Source: Ophiobolus disseminans (lineage: Eukaryota; Ascomycota; Dothideomycetes; Pleosporales; Phaeosphaeriaceae). Taken from it: DNA of 64,000 nucleotides. The notes under the pieces were generated by a model that did no database searches, was not told the DNA's origin, and worked only from the letters and a program-made list of their open reading frames with translations. Each line of letters starts with the position of its first letter. Within the stretch, counting starts at the first letter, position 1. The translations under genes were made by a program, and so were the position numbers. Of the stretch, positions 45,652-56,950 are shown piece after piece. The stretch covers positions 650,476-714,475 of the forward strand of contig MU006224.1 in NCBI GenBank assembly GCA_010093685.1, in the 5' to 3' direction.

Positions 45652-46959
45652 TCACACAACCTTCCCATCCAAAACTCTCCAAAACTGTCCGAAATTCCCC
45701 ACTCCATCCTTCCCCCCATTCTCACCCTTCACATTATCCAATATAGCAAACACAACCTCCTCCCACCACCCACCCTGGAACTCCTTCTCCCTCAATACCT
45801 CAAGAAAGCACTCCGCAACGTCCTTGGGCGGATTCCCAAACACGCCGCACCCCAACGCACCCAACACAAGCTTCGTATGCCCGTTTCCCGCCGCAACACG
45901 CAGAGTAAGCCTAATCTTGCGCTTCGTCTCGCCGCGCTGAAATTCGCTCTTGAAATGCTTGCCGTCGTGCGTGAGCGGCGGGTGGCGCAGCGCAGCGACG
46001 CTGATAACGGATGTGACGGGTAGATTGGCGGGTTGCTTTGGCGGCACTAGGAGGGTGTGGCCGCGCGACATGGCGTCGCGGATGATGAGCACGGAGGGCG
46101 AGTATATGGCGCTCAAGCTGGGGAGGCGGTAGTATGTGTCGTGCAGGGAGAGGTAGAGGGAGGAGCGGTAGCAGAGGGCTTCTTCTTGGGCGAGGGCGCC
46201 GTTTTGCCAGCCGCCGCCGGGGGAGCGTTCGGAGGCGAGATTGAGGACTGCAACGGGTTTGGGGGTGTAGGATGGTGTGGCGTTGGTGGTGCTTGAGGCC
46301 CAGATGTCTTGTGATGCGTCTTTCATGTCGTGGTCCTGGGTTTGTGATGCATCTTCCATGGTCTGGTCGTTGCTAAGGTTGCTGTCTTGTGATTCTTTTC
46401 CGGAGGCTTGGGAGAGGCTGACGTGCACGGAAGCAGTGTACTCGGGGGCAAGGTTGATGGCAGCATCAAAAGTATCCATGTCGAATACCTTGATTCGTGC
46501 ACCCTTTCTGCCGGCATCGGCATTATCATCAGGTAAAGTAAAGCCTGGACAGTCACTGGCGTCAAGCAAATACAGGTCCTTGAGGTTGTACATCGACGAG
46601 TCCATGGCATCGAAGGTGGGGATTTGCATGAGAATGTTTGGCAGCTCGGCCTTGGTCTCATCTGCGATCGTTTTGAGATCCATGTTGCGTCGTCGATCAG
46701 GTGCTCGGTTTCTATTTGAACTGCCTCTTCCTCTGCCTCTTCCTCTGAAAGTGGAACTCGAGTGTCGAGAGTGATGAGGTTGACCTTGTCTTGAGTTCTC
46801 GTATCGCGAATTATTAGGGCGTGAGGTTTCTGATCGTGAGTTCTCAGGTCGTGGGCTCTCGGCTCGGGAGTCTTCGAGCTGTGAGTCCTCGGGCCTCGAT
46901 TTCTCTGGTCGTACAGGCCTATGCTTTTGGAAAAAGGAGAGGATTGAGCCTTGTTGCAT
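45652..46959 (-). CDS. Microbial-type PARG domain protein with N-terminal PIP box, 435 aa
   Basis: Single exon; I chose ATG 46959 over an upstream in-frame start because it places MQQGSILSFFQKH at the extreme N-terminus, a canonical PCNA-interacting box (Q3, I6, F9, F10). A pentapeptide repeat (SRPED/SQLED/SRAES...; residues ~21-60) and an RGRGRG stretch follow. The C-terminal half is a bacterial-type poly(ADP-ribose) glycohydrolase fold: VLNLASERSPGGGWQNGA with the GGG-x6-QEE catalytic signature (~248-259), RSSLYLSL, YSPSVLIIRD and VLGALGCGVFGNPPKDVA. Family members hydrolyse ADP-ribose chains or act on related nucleosides. Linking it to PCNA suggests action at replication forks or repair sites, an inference from the PIP box. 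Distinct from animal PARG by architecture. Confidence 0.9.
   Translation of the reverse strand: MQQGSILSFFQKHRPVRPEKSRPEDSQLEDSRAESPRPENSRSETSRPNNSRYENSRQGQPHHSRHSSSTFRGRGRGRGSSNRNRAPDRRRNMDLKTIADETKAELPNILMQIPTFDAMDSSMYNLKDLYLLDASDCPGFTLPDDNADAGRKGARIKVFDMDTFDAAINLAPEYTASVHVSLSQASGKESQDSNLSNDQTMEDASQTQDHDMKDASQDIWASSTTNATPSYTPKPVAVLNLASERSPGGGWQNGALAQEEALCYRSSLYLSLHDTYYRLPSLSAIYSPSVLIIRDAMSRGHTLLVPPKQPANLPVTSVISVAALRHPPLTHDGKHFKSEFQRGETKRKIRLTLRVAAGNGHTKLVLGALGCGVFGNPPKDVAECFLEVLREKEFQGGWWEEVVFAILDNVKGENGGKDGVGNFGQFWRVLDGKVV
46780..46899 (-). repeat. Coding minisatellite, eight degenerate 15-nt units
   Basis: In the PARG-like gene, eight copies of a five-residue unit with consensus S-R-x-E-x (SRPED, SQLED, SRAES, PRPEN, SRSET, SRPNN, SRYEN, SRQGQ) form a charged flexible linker between the PIP box and the catalytic domain. 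Copy number may vary between strains. Confidence 0.8.
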
Positions 46960-47459
46960 GATGAAAGTGAGGAGCGCAACTTCGTGATATCGAAACAAGT
47001 TTGGGGAAGTGATGGATATCACCACAAGCGTCGTTATTTTTTGAGCAAGTGAACTGTAGTGAAGCTAATGATTCGAGACCTAGTCGCTGACTCTTACAAT
47101 CAGGCAGCCGGCGGTAAGGAAGGTACGATGGCGGTTCATGCAAGCATGGATTGCAGGCTCAATGAGATTCAAACATATTCACTAAGCGAAGCGCCGTCGG
47201 TCAGTGACAGCTGGGGATCGCCAAACCAGGCCATGGCGGCATCTAGTCCGCATGGATGATGTGCAGTGAAGCAGGGTTCTTTCGAGGGTTCAGCCCTAAA
47301 TCTGGCCAGTGCATCATCCGCCCCACATTCGCGTAACCACGGGATTTAGCAAGCGGTTGCTTGCCCTTCAAACGTCAACATCACTTTCTCCCTCTCTTCA
47401 AATCTCACCATTTGGCCACTATAGTTCTCATGTGATTCACGCAAGCTTTTACCGGCGAC
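46960..47459. other. Intergenic, divergent promoter region
   Basis: The 500 bp lie between the divergent starts of the PARG-like gene and the NLS-bearing gene. No further gene; short frames only. Confidence 0.4.
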
Positions 47460-48353
47460 ATGCCTCCCACCTCAATCGCCTATCCGTCCCCCAAGCGCAA
47501 GCGCGATCAACCCCCGCCAATACCGCTGCTAAACACTGCTCTTCGCCCAGCATCAACACCACCACGAGGCAGCCCCGCGCCTTCCTCTGGCGCCGATAGC
47601 CCCCGGAATGCGGTCGCAGATCAGTTGCGAGGTATGACTCTGATCGCAACTTCGGCAATTTCAATGTCCCCGCTCACGCCGACCGACGATGTGATACGCA
47701 AGAAGCCGAAGCTGGACGAGACGAGGGTGGACAGTGGCACATCGTTAGACTCACCGGATATGGAAGACCAGCGCATCTCTTGGAAGAACAATAATAAGCT
47801 GGATTCCATGGCCGTTCTGCGCAAGTCGGACCCCGCTAGGGAGATACCTGAGACCCCTCAGTCGCAACCCCGCATATTGACAGATATTGCTTCTTTTGCA
47901 CAACCCACCGCTTTTGTATCCTCGCCTGGTCCTACACCAACTCATCAGTCATCAAAGCAAAGTTTAAAGGCTCGCACCCAAAATCGGTCTTCGTCGCATC
48001 CTCGTCCATTGAACATGTCGCCTTCGCCCCCGCCGTCAGCGCTCACGTGGCATGATAGTGAAATCACCGGCCACCTTGCCGACCCATCCATCGATCCGGA
48101 CGATGATGGCACTGGCTTGAATGGCATCGGATTCAAGCCAACGCCAGCTATTGCATATGCTCGATCGCAGAAGAGGAGACAGCAACTAAATGAGTGGAAA
48201 GCAAGGGAGACACGCGAGGCCAGAGCTAAGCGCCATGACCGAAGGCGACGAGGCGTAGGTGGGGCGGCGTCACGGGAGGTCACGGTGGAACGTGAGGTGC
48301 AACCTCCTAAAGACATCGACGTGGGGAAAAGAATGGTCAAGTTCGCCATCTGA
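47460..48353 (+). CDS. Fungal nuclear-type protein with NLS and basic C-terminal helix, 297 aa
   Basis: Single exon from ATG 47460 (MPPTSIAYPSPKRKRDQPPP), with a clear monopartite NLS (PKRKR) in the first 15 residues and a second candidate (RKKPKLDE) near residue 80. Much of the protein is Ser/Pro-rich and disordered, with several SP/TP sites (MSPLTPTDD, ETPQSQPR) that could be CDK targets. A conserved-looking C-terminal block combines WHDSEITGHLADPSIDPDDD, GTGLNGIGFKPTPAIAYARS and a highly basic helix QKRRQQLNEWKARETREARA. I recognise the block as present in many filamentous fungi but know no function; damage-response or cell-cycle roles would be speculation. Divergent from the PARG-like gene. 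Confidence 0.85.
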   Translation: MPPTSIAYPSPKRKRDQPPPIPLLNTALRPASTPPRGSPAPSSGADSPRNAVADQLRGMTLIATSAISMSPLTPTDDVIRKKPKLDETRVDSGTSLDSPDMEDQRISWKNNNKLDSMAVLRKSDPAREIPETPQSQPRILTDIASFAQPTAFVSSPGPTPTHQSSKQSLKARTQNRSSSHPRPLNMSPSPPPSALTWHDSEITGHLADPSIDPDDDGTGLNGIGFKPTPAIAYARSQKRRQQLNEWKARETREARAKRHDRRRRGVGGAASREVTVEREVQPPKDIDVGKRMVKFAI

Positions 48354-48630
48354 GGGTCCGGTGGGAGAGGTAATCATAATGGCTTTGCTTTCCTATCTTT
48401 GTACGATGATGATCTTACGAAGTCTACGGCACGACCAACTCTGGTATGAATTTGGAGTACTCAGCGGCATGGTGTTTGGGAGTACGGCGCACCTGTGACT
48501 TTGGTCTACGAATCTAGCGACTCATTCAACGTGAGATAGTGTGCGTTTCCATATATTACACATTCTCATACAAATCGTTGTACATATCATCCAGCTCCAC
48601 TCTTAATGCATGCTTTCTGGAACTATAACG

Positions 48631-49225
48631 CTACCAGAACTTGATAGTTTTCTCGTACCAATATCCCCATGACTTTTTACGCTCTTCCTCGTACCTCCGC
48701 GCTTGCTCGAGTTTGTCATGTTCTTCTCTCGCTCTCCGCCGTGCCTCTTTCTTAGCCTCAATTGTCGCCCGCTTCTTCTCCATGAGCTCTTGTGCTTGCT
48801 TGATGCCGGCCTTCTCTTTGCTTCGATAGTACTGGCAGACTTGATATGATATCACCGATACACCACACCATGTTCCCACTGCCCAATTGGACGCTACGCG
48901 CACAGGTCCTGGTGAGTATTTAGCATCCTAGCCTGTGCAAAACTACGTTCAAAGAAGTCAACGTACTCCCTAATATGGCACCCAAGCTCCCTCCCGCAAA
49001 CCCAGCAGCCAGGCCTTGCAATTGACTGTCCCTTACACACGGTCGCTTGTGGAAGTTCAAATAGTATTCTGGGCCAAGGCTGCGCACCGCGTCGATATAG
49101 GATGGGCCCGCGGCATCCGTCTTTTCGCCGCCTGCAGTGTGGGCTGTGCCGCCGGGCATGACATTTGCAGGTCCGCGTGGGCGAGGCGCGACCTGCTCTT
49201 CGGTCTGCCTTGTATCGTCCGCCAT
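48631..49225 (-). CDS. COX20: Cytochrome c oxidase assembly protein Cox20, 178 aa
   Basis: Exons 49225..48967 and 48908..48631; intron 48909..48966 (58 nt, GTACGT...CTCACCAG). The N-terminal ~50 residues are hydrophilic; then comes the Cox20/FAM36A core: RPCVRDSQLQGLAAGFAGGS, hydrophobic helix 1, and after splicing LGRPVRVASNWAVGTWCGVS, helix 2 with QVCQYYRSKEK. A long basic coiled tail (ELMEKKRATIEAKKEARRRA) ends KSWGYWYEKTIKFW. Cox20 is an inner-membrane chaperone of newly made Cox2, presenting it for maturation and copper insertion. Two transmembrane helices and the CVRDS motif are diagnostic. Divergent from the Pol epsilon gene. Confidence 0.94.
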
Positions 49226-49650
49226 TGTGGAGTGATGTGAGACGCTGCGGGAGAGAAGATGTCTATCTCAAAGGCAGTCGATAGCGTGTTTACAGTGGGT
49301 GGTATTCACAGTCGAGTCGTGATTGCATCGACTGGTGGCGGAGGAAGTTGTTCGCACACTTCGACTTTGGCGCTGCGGAAAGGGCCGAAAATAATCCATG
49401 ACACCGACGCATCTGCGGGAGGCACAAGCCACACTCGTGGCTGAGATTCAATCTACCTGATGCGGAAAGGCGCACAACGCGCACGCGAAGAGCGCGTCGC
49501 GTGCTAGACCATCTTTCGATACAGCTCTCACACCCCTCACAAGGCCAATTCTCCACATACTGCGTGCTTCTGTTCTTTAATTGTCCAAATGATACCCCGA
49601 CTTGCATAATTAGCATTAATCTCCCTCCCACTTCCATCCACACACACATC
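49226..49650. promoter_or_regulatory. Bidirectional promoter, COX20 / DNA polymerase epsilon
   Basis: The 425 bp separate divergent start codons of COX20 and POL2. The sequence contains GCGCACGCG-like GC-rich runs near 49470-49500, reminiscent of MluI-cell-cycle-box-type elements (ACGCG) used by S-phase genes; one ACGCG lies at about 49499-49505 on a strand. Assignment is tentative. Confidence 0.4.
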
Positions 49651-52600
49651 ATGCCGCCGCGACGAGCAGGCCAGCCCTTTCGTCGGATGGGCAAAGCCGG
49701 CAACACATCCTATGGCTCGCGGAAACCAAAGACAGTCGAGGCGTCGTCGCTACGGAGCACCGAAGGCACATCCCAGAACGAGAAGCTAGAGTCGACGCGA
49801 TTCGCCAACCGCATTGATGAGGCAATGGGGTTCCCGCGCTTCGATTCGGGGAAGAAGAAGGTGGGATGGCTCGTGAACATGCACTCAACCACAATCGAGG
49901 ATGAGAGTGTGCCGGGCGGCAAAGCGGGTGTCGACTACTACTTCCTTGGCGAGGACGGCGACACATTCAAGGCGACACTTGAGTACGACCCCTACTTTCT
50001 GCTCGCCATCAAAAAAGGACGGGAACCCGAGGTGGAAGAGTACTGCAAGCGAGCATTCGAGGGACTGGTCAAGACAATAAAGAAGGTGGAGAAGGAGGAT
50101 CTATCCATGCCGAACCATCTCACCGGATACCGGAGAACATTCCTGATGTTGATGTTTGCGAATGTGAACGACCTGCTTGCTGTACGGAAAGCTGTGGGCC
50201 CGATAGTGGAGAAGAACAAGAAGAATGTCAATGCCATGGATACATATGCGGAGGTTGCAAGGTTGGTGGTGGAGATGATTCGATAAGTGTGTAAGCTAAC
50301 ATGGCGCAGCGGTAATGGAGGAATGGACTTCTTCGATAATGACGATTACGAATACGAGAAACGAGCAACGACCATAATAGACGCGAGCGACTTCATTGTA
50401 GATATAAGGGAATATGATGTTCCCTACCACGTGCGAGTGGCGATCGACAAAGACGTCCGGATCGGAAACTGGTACACAGTCGAGGCGAAGCACGGTGTGA
50501 TATCCATGAAATGCTTGGAGGACAGACTCACGCCAGCGGACCCAGTAGTCATGGCCTACGATATTGAGACAACGAAGCTACCGCTGAAGTTTCCAGATGC
50601 AGTCATCGATCAAATTATGATGATATCATACATGATTGACGGCCAGGGTTTCTTGATCACCAATCGCGAGATCGTGTCAGAGGACATCTCAGACTTCGAG
50701 TACACACCGAAACCGGAATACCAGGGACCTTTCATGATCTTCAACGAGCCCGACGAGAAGGCGCTGATAGAACGATTTTTCGAGCACATCAAAGAGGCGA
50801 GGCCTACAGTCATGGTCACATACAACGGTGACTTTTTCGATTGGCCATTCGTAGAAGCAAGAGCTAGTGTGCTGGGCATCGACATGTACCAAGAGATTGG
50901 GTTCCGGAAGAACAGCGAAGACATTTACCAGTCCACATACTGCGCGCATATGGACGCCTTTTCTTGGGTCAGTCGAGACAGTTACCTGCCGCAAGGAAGT
51001 CGTGGTCTCAAAGCTGTTACAATGGCCAAACTTGGCTATGACCCTGACGAGCTCGATCCAGAGTTGATGACACCATACGCCTCGGAACGACCTCAGACGC
51101 TCGCAGAGTACTCGGTTTCCGACGCTGTGGCTACCTACTACCTGTACATGAAGTATGTGCATCCCTTCATTTTCGCCTTGTGCAAGATTATCCCTCTCGG
51201 CCCGGACGATACGTTACGAAAGGGTACTGGTACCCTGTGCGAGATGTTGTTGATGGTGCAGGCATACCAAAAGGGTATCGCATTACCAAACAAGCATCAG
51301 GCGCCAAAAGAAGCCTTCTGGGAAGGTCATCTACTCGAGTCAGAGACCTATGTTGGAGGTCACGTCGAAGCTTTGGAAGCTGGTGTATTCCGAAGTGACA
51401 TCCCGTACAACTTCGCTGTCGACCCTACCGCCATCGATGAACTTGTCAACGATCTCGATGCTGCGCTGAAGTTCAGTATTGAGGTAGAAGAGAAGAAGAA
51501 AATGGAGGACATCACCAATTACGATGAGGTCAAGGCTCAGATCATCGACAAGCTATCGCAATTGAAGGCCACACCAAACCGCAACGAACGGCCACTCATC
51601 TACCACTTGGACGTCGCATCCATGTATCCCAACATCATGACAACGAACCGCCTGCAGCCGGACTCTATGATCAAGGAGGCTGATTGTGCAGCTTGCGACT
51701 TCAATCGCCCAGGCAAGACCTGCGATCGCCGAATGCCGTGGGCGTGGCGAGGAGAGTATTTGCCTGCGAAGCGCGACGAGTACAACATGGTCCGCAATGC
51801 CCTAGAAAACGAGAAATTTCCAGGACGATGGCCCAACTCCCCAGCGCAGACTTTCCAAGATCTCTCGCCAGATGAACAGGCTACATGGGTACGAAAGCGC
51901 TTGACAGATTACTCCAAGAAGATCTACCACAAGGTTCACGATGCAACAACGATCGAGCGTGAGGCCATCATCTGCCAACGCGAGAACCCGTTCTATGTTG
52001 ACACTGTGAGCGGCTTCCGTGATCGACGTTACGACTTCAAGGGCAAGCAAAAGGTCTGGAAAGGCAAGACTGAAGCGTTGAAAGCTGCTGGTGCTCCTGC
52101 GCACGAGGTCGAAAACGCGAAGAAGATGATCGTTCTCTTCGACTCCATGCAACTGGCCCATAAAGTCATTCTGAACTCTTTCTACGGTTACGTCATGCGA
52201 AAGGGCTCTCGATGGTACTCTCTGGAGATGGCTGGTGTCACTTGCTTGACAGGTGCACGCATTATTCAACTTGCACGACAGCTTGTCGAGCGTATCGGAC
52301 GACCTCTGGAGTTGGACACTGATGGTATCTGGGCCATTCTGCCCGCGACCTTCCCCGAGAACTTTTCTTTCAAGCTCAGTAATGGCAAGAAGATGACGAT
52401 ATCGTACCCGTGTACTATGTTGAACCACCTGGTACATGCCAAGTTTACCAATCACCAGTACGAGACGCTGGTGGACACGAACAACTTCCGATATGAGAAG
52501 CACAGCGATAACACCATCTTTTTCGAGGTCGACGGACCCTACAGGGCTATGATCTTGCCGACGTCGAAGGAGGAGGACAAGAACTTGAAGAAGCGCTATG

Positions 52601-55600
52601 CCGTGTTCAACCACGATGGTAGCTTGGCTGAGCTGAAGGGTTTCGAGGTCAAGCGTCGTGGTGAGCTGAAGCTCATCAAGAACTTTCAGGCTCAGATTTT
52701 CAAGTTCTTCTTGGAGGGTACGACGCTCGAGGAGACGTACGGCGCCGTCGCAAACGTCGCTAATCGATGGCTGGACATACTCGACACCCGCGGTGCCACA
52801 TTGGCGGACGAAGAACTCATCGACCTTATCGTTGAGAACAAGAACATGACAAAGACATTGGAAGAATATGGTGCGCAGAAATCGACGGCCATCACAACAG
52901 CAAAGCGTCTTGCCGAGTTCTTGGGCGAGCAGATGGTCAAGGACAAGGGCCTTAATTGCAAGTACATCATCTCGAAATCGCCACGAAATGCTCCCGTTAC
53001 CGAGCGTGCCGTTCCAATGGCCATTTTCTCTGCTGAAGAGTCGGTCAAACGCTACTTCCTGAGGAAGTGGCTACGCGAAGATCCCGGCGACATGGACCCC
53101 AGGACCATTCTTGACTGGGACTACTACCGAGAGCGACTCGCCTCCGTCATTCAGAAGCTCATCACCATTCCCGCCGCCTATCAGAAGGTCAGGAATCCTG
53201 TCCCCAGGGTGCCCCATCCGGAGTGGCTCGATCGGAGAATCAGACAAAAGGAGGACAAGCTGCAGCAGAAGAAGATGACAGATATGTTCAGCAAGAAGCC
53301 TCTGACCAATGGCGATGCCAACATAGCCAACAACAAGCTCTCTGGCGATCTAGAAGACTTCGGTTCTCAGAAAATCACTCATGCTCAATCACAGATGAAG
53401 AAGGGCATAGTGACTAAGATGGTGGCAAAACGGAAGGAGCCCGAACCAGCAGTACCTGTCCAAACCGACCCATACGCCGCTTTGCCGAAGGCTATGCCAT
53501 CAATCACCAAGGATTACTCTGGCTGGCTCATGTACCAGAAGCAGAAATGGAAGATTCAGAAGCAAGCTCGAAAGCGACGACGACAACTGTTCGGAGAGAA
53601 GCCTGTGGACTCATCTGACGCTATTGGTACCTTCTTCCGAAATCAAGCGGAGCTTCTGTTTATTAGCACGTGGCAACTGGTCCAATTACGACCGACCGAA
53701 ACACCTGGAGAAGTGAGAGCGTTCGTTCTGATCGACAAGAAGATCCACACACTGAAGGTCATCGTGCCACGGCAACTGTATCTGAACCTGAGAAGTGAGG
53801 ATCTTCCGGATGTGTCGATTCCCGGGTGTTCTGTAGAGAAAGTCGTCAATCACACCCTGCCAAATGGACATCCTTCGATTCATCTGTTCAAACTGCAGAT
53901 GCCGGAGCAGACATATGTCAACGAGGCGAACATCATCTCCACTTTGTTCAATCATCCCAGCGTAGAAGGTGTCTATGAAAAGCAAGTACCGCTCGAGATG
54001 CGTGCTATTCTGGAGCTTGGTAGTAGCTGTACGTTCGATGAGTCACAGAAGGGTGTGCTCGGTAAGGGTCTGGAGCAGGGTTTCGACTTGTCTGCGCTTC
54101 GAAGAGTGCCGTCGAAGAAGACTTATATGGCCGATGCTCCCATGAGCTATCTCTACCTGTATCATGTGAGCAGTGGAGATCGTCACATCTACGCCATCTT
54201 TTCGACGTCCAAGAATGATGCCCACATCATCATTCAGAACAAGACCAAGGACGTCCAGGGTATGCCAAACGTGGATCGCATTTACAGTGATGCTGTGCGA
54301 CGGCGGATGGAAGACAACGAAGGCGAGCCTTGGCAGACCATGATTGACTACCAGGACGACGTCCACTTCAAGACAACAATGGTCACCACGAGGCGCAAAG
54401 CATTGCTCGAAATTGGTGATGTTATCAAGAAGATGAAGGCAGACGAAAGCAAGCCCGTAATTGCGGTCATACAATCTCCGAACCAAGCGCTGCTCTCGCA
54501 CGACATCCCAATACTGAAGGACCTACCGATCCTGGCCCTACACCCAGACGAGTCAGATAAGCAATTGCCTCCTCTCGGATGGCAATCGTTCATTGCTAAG
54601 CGGCTTGTCGGTCACTATCTCGACCTTGGATCGTGGGTAGCGCATCTGCTCGAGCTGGCTCGATACGGAGACATCCCATTGTGTAATCTCGAGAGTAACG
54701 ATCCACGCTTCTTGATTGATGTGGCGTACGCACGACGACTGCAGAAGGATCGCGTCATCCTTTGGTGGTCAGGTCAAGCGAAACCGGATCATGCTGGGTA
54801 TGAGAAAGACGACATCCTCGGCCCACTTGAGACAGTAGAGATGCCATCCATCAATAATGCCGGTACATACTCGTCAGTTTGCATCGATCTGAACCTTCGC
54901 AATCTCGCCATCAACACCATTCTCTCGTCCTCCCTAGTCAACGAACTTGAGGGCGCAGACTCAGTCTCCTTTACCCCTGCCGCCCCCTCGTACGAATCTG
55001 CGAATGACGGCACGAACGTCATCTACTCTGACAACGCTTTCGCAAGCGCGGGCATCATGGTCCTCCGGGAGATGGTGAAGGCTTGGTGGATCGAAGCTGT
55101 GCAGACTGGCTCCGGCTTTAGTATGGCCGACGTCATGGTCCAGCATCTCGTCCGCTGGGTCAGCAGTCCTGGCTCTTTCCTCTACGACCGGTCACTACAT
55201 TACTACGTGCAAATGATGTCAAAGAAGACATTGCAACAACTCATGACTGACTTCAAGCGTGTTGGATCACACATCGTATTCGCTAGCCCCAACCGACTAC
55301 TGCTTCAGACCACAAAGGCTGAGGTTGGGAATGCGTATGCGTACAGCCAGTACATCATCAAGACGATCAAAGCGAAGCCTCTCTTTCAATTTATGGAGCT
55401 TGAGGTCAAAGAGTACTGGGACTATTTGGTGTGGTACGATGAGTTCAACTACGGTGGTAAGGGATGCAAAGAGGTGGTGGAAGAGGAGAACCAAACAGTC
55501 GAGAACATCATGTGCTGGCAACTTGCGCAGTTCTTACCTCCGACACTGCAACCTACCTTCAACGACTGGGTGATCGAGTTCATCGAGCTCATGCATGCTC

Positions 55601-56406
55601 GGAAACGTCCAGCTACCACCGATGGCTCTACACCTCGAGTCACACAGATCCCGCTCCGACCGTTGACTGTGGATCCCAACGAGCAGACCCAGATCTTGCC
55701 AAAGACATTTACAAAGCCGTTGTTCAAGCAGATCTCAACCCTGTTACGACGCCAACACACTGAGATGCTCCACCCCGAACTCGCATCCGACTACGAGTTC
55801 CCTCAACTCCCAGGCTCGCATCTCAAGCTCTCAAACCCCGTCCTCCAACTCGTCAAGTCCATCATGCAAGTCCTCAGCCTCGACCGCGCCATCTCGCTCG
55901 AAGCACGCATGCTCCGCAAAGACTTACTCAACCTCTTCGACATCCGCGAATTCAGCGCCGAGGCCACATTCGCCAACCCCAGCGCCGCCTTGACCGTCCG
56001 CGGCGTCATATGCGACGAATGCACATCCTCCCGCGACCTCGATTTGTGCCGCGATACAGCGCTCTTACCTGCTCTTCCCACGAACTCAGACACCGCGCCT
56101 CCCCCGCCGAAGTGGAAGTGCGACAATTGCGACTCCACGTACGACAAGCTGCGCATAGAAGAGCAGCTTGTTTCTGAGGTTCAGAAAATTGTGTTAGAGT
56201 GGTGCACTCAGGATCTCAAGTGCAACAAGTGCAAGCGCCTGAGAAGTAACGAGTTTATGGAGCATTGTGCGTGTGCGGGCGAGTGGGTGGGCACAAAGGA
56301 TCGGAAGGACGTTAAGAAGCGGTTGAATGTGTATGGGAATGTGGCGGGCTTCTATGGGCTGAGGATGCTGGAGGCTGTTGTGCAGGAGTGTCTGGAAGGA
56401 GTCTAG
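49651..56406 (+). CDS. POL2: DNA polymerase epsilon catalytic subunit, 2235 aa
   Basis: Exons 49651..50261 and 50310..56406; the 48-nt intron has GTTGGT, GCTAAC and GCGCAG. Without it the first frame hits TAA at 50284. The N-terminal half is an active B-family polymerase: Exo I YDIETTKL (catalytic Asp/Glu ~288/290), Exo II YNGDFFDWPF, Exo III YSVSDAVATYY; motif A DVASMYPNI (Asp ~638), motif B NSFYGYVMRKGSRWYS, motif C LDTDGIWAI (~873-875). Positions differ from yeast Pol2 by only two residues. A degenerate inactive polymerase follows, ending in two C-terminal zinc modules (CDECTSSRDLDLC; CDNC...CNKCKRLRSNEFMEHCAC), the first of which in other fungi sits near an iron-sulphur or zinc site. It is the leading-strand replicase and a CMG-helicase partner. 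All proofreading and catalytic residues are intact. Confidence 0.98.
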
Positions 56407-56950
56407 CGACCCGGGTGGATTCCGGCGCAAAGGGAGCGGCATTATTCCGCGGCGTTTTTTGCGTCTAGGTTGACGTTATTGTGTTTTCTCGGCGTTTCTA
56501 GCATGGGCATTTACGGGCGTCAACGGCGTGTGGGTACATAGTGGGGTTCGAGAACCGTTTTGTGGATACCATCTCCATATTCGTGTCTTTAACGCGACGT
56601 CTAGCATGCACATACTCGTAGTAACAATCTTGTTATCAGCTTCACAGAGACCGCGAATGTACCGAGAGACAAGGGTGATTCCCCAACACTTTACCGAGGG
56701 GCTGCATACGTCAGATCAAGATAGTGGGGTAGCTGTCTTTCTTCGGCAACACTCAACCATGAACGACAGCAATCACGCAATCCAGGCTAAATATCACAAC
56801 AGGCAGCTCGCGTTGAAGATGATGCGGCATGAGGAGATGTTGTGCTTGGGTGGTAGGGATCTGAAAACCTTGTATATATGTGAAGAAATCCCACATCGAA
56901 CGCACACCCTGATCACTTGCAATTGAGCTTCAACTACATACAAACTTAAG
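56407..56950. other. Intergenic
   Basis: The 544 bp between POL2 and the TauD gene hold the POL2 terminator and the TauD promoter. A plus-strand open frame (56528..56926) shows no domain or codon pattern of note. No structured element recognised. Confidence 0.4.

Noticed and set aside
50262..50309. A frameshift or stop in POL2
   Set aside because: The TAA at 50284 lies inside a regular 48-nt intron; splicing restores the frame.
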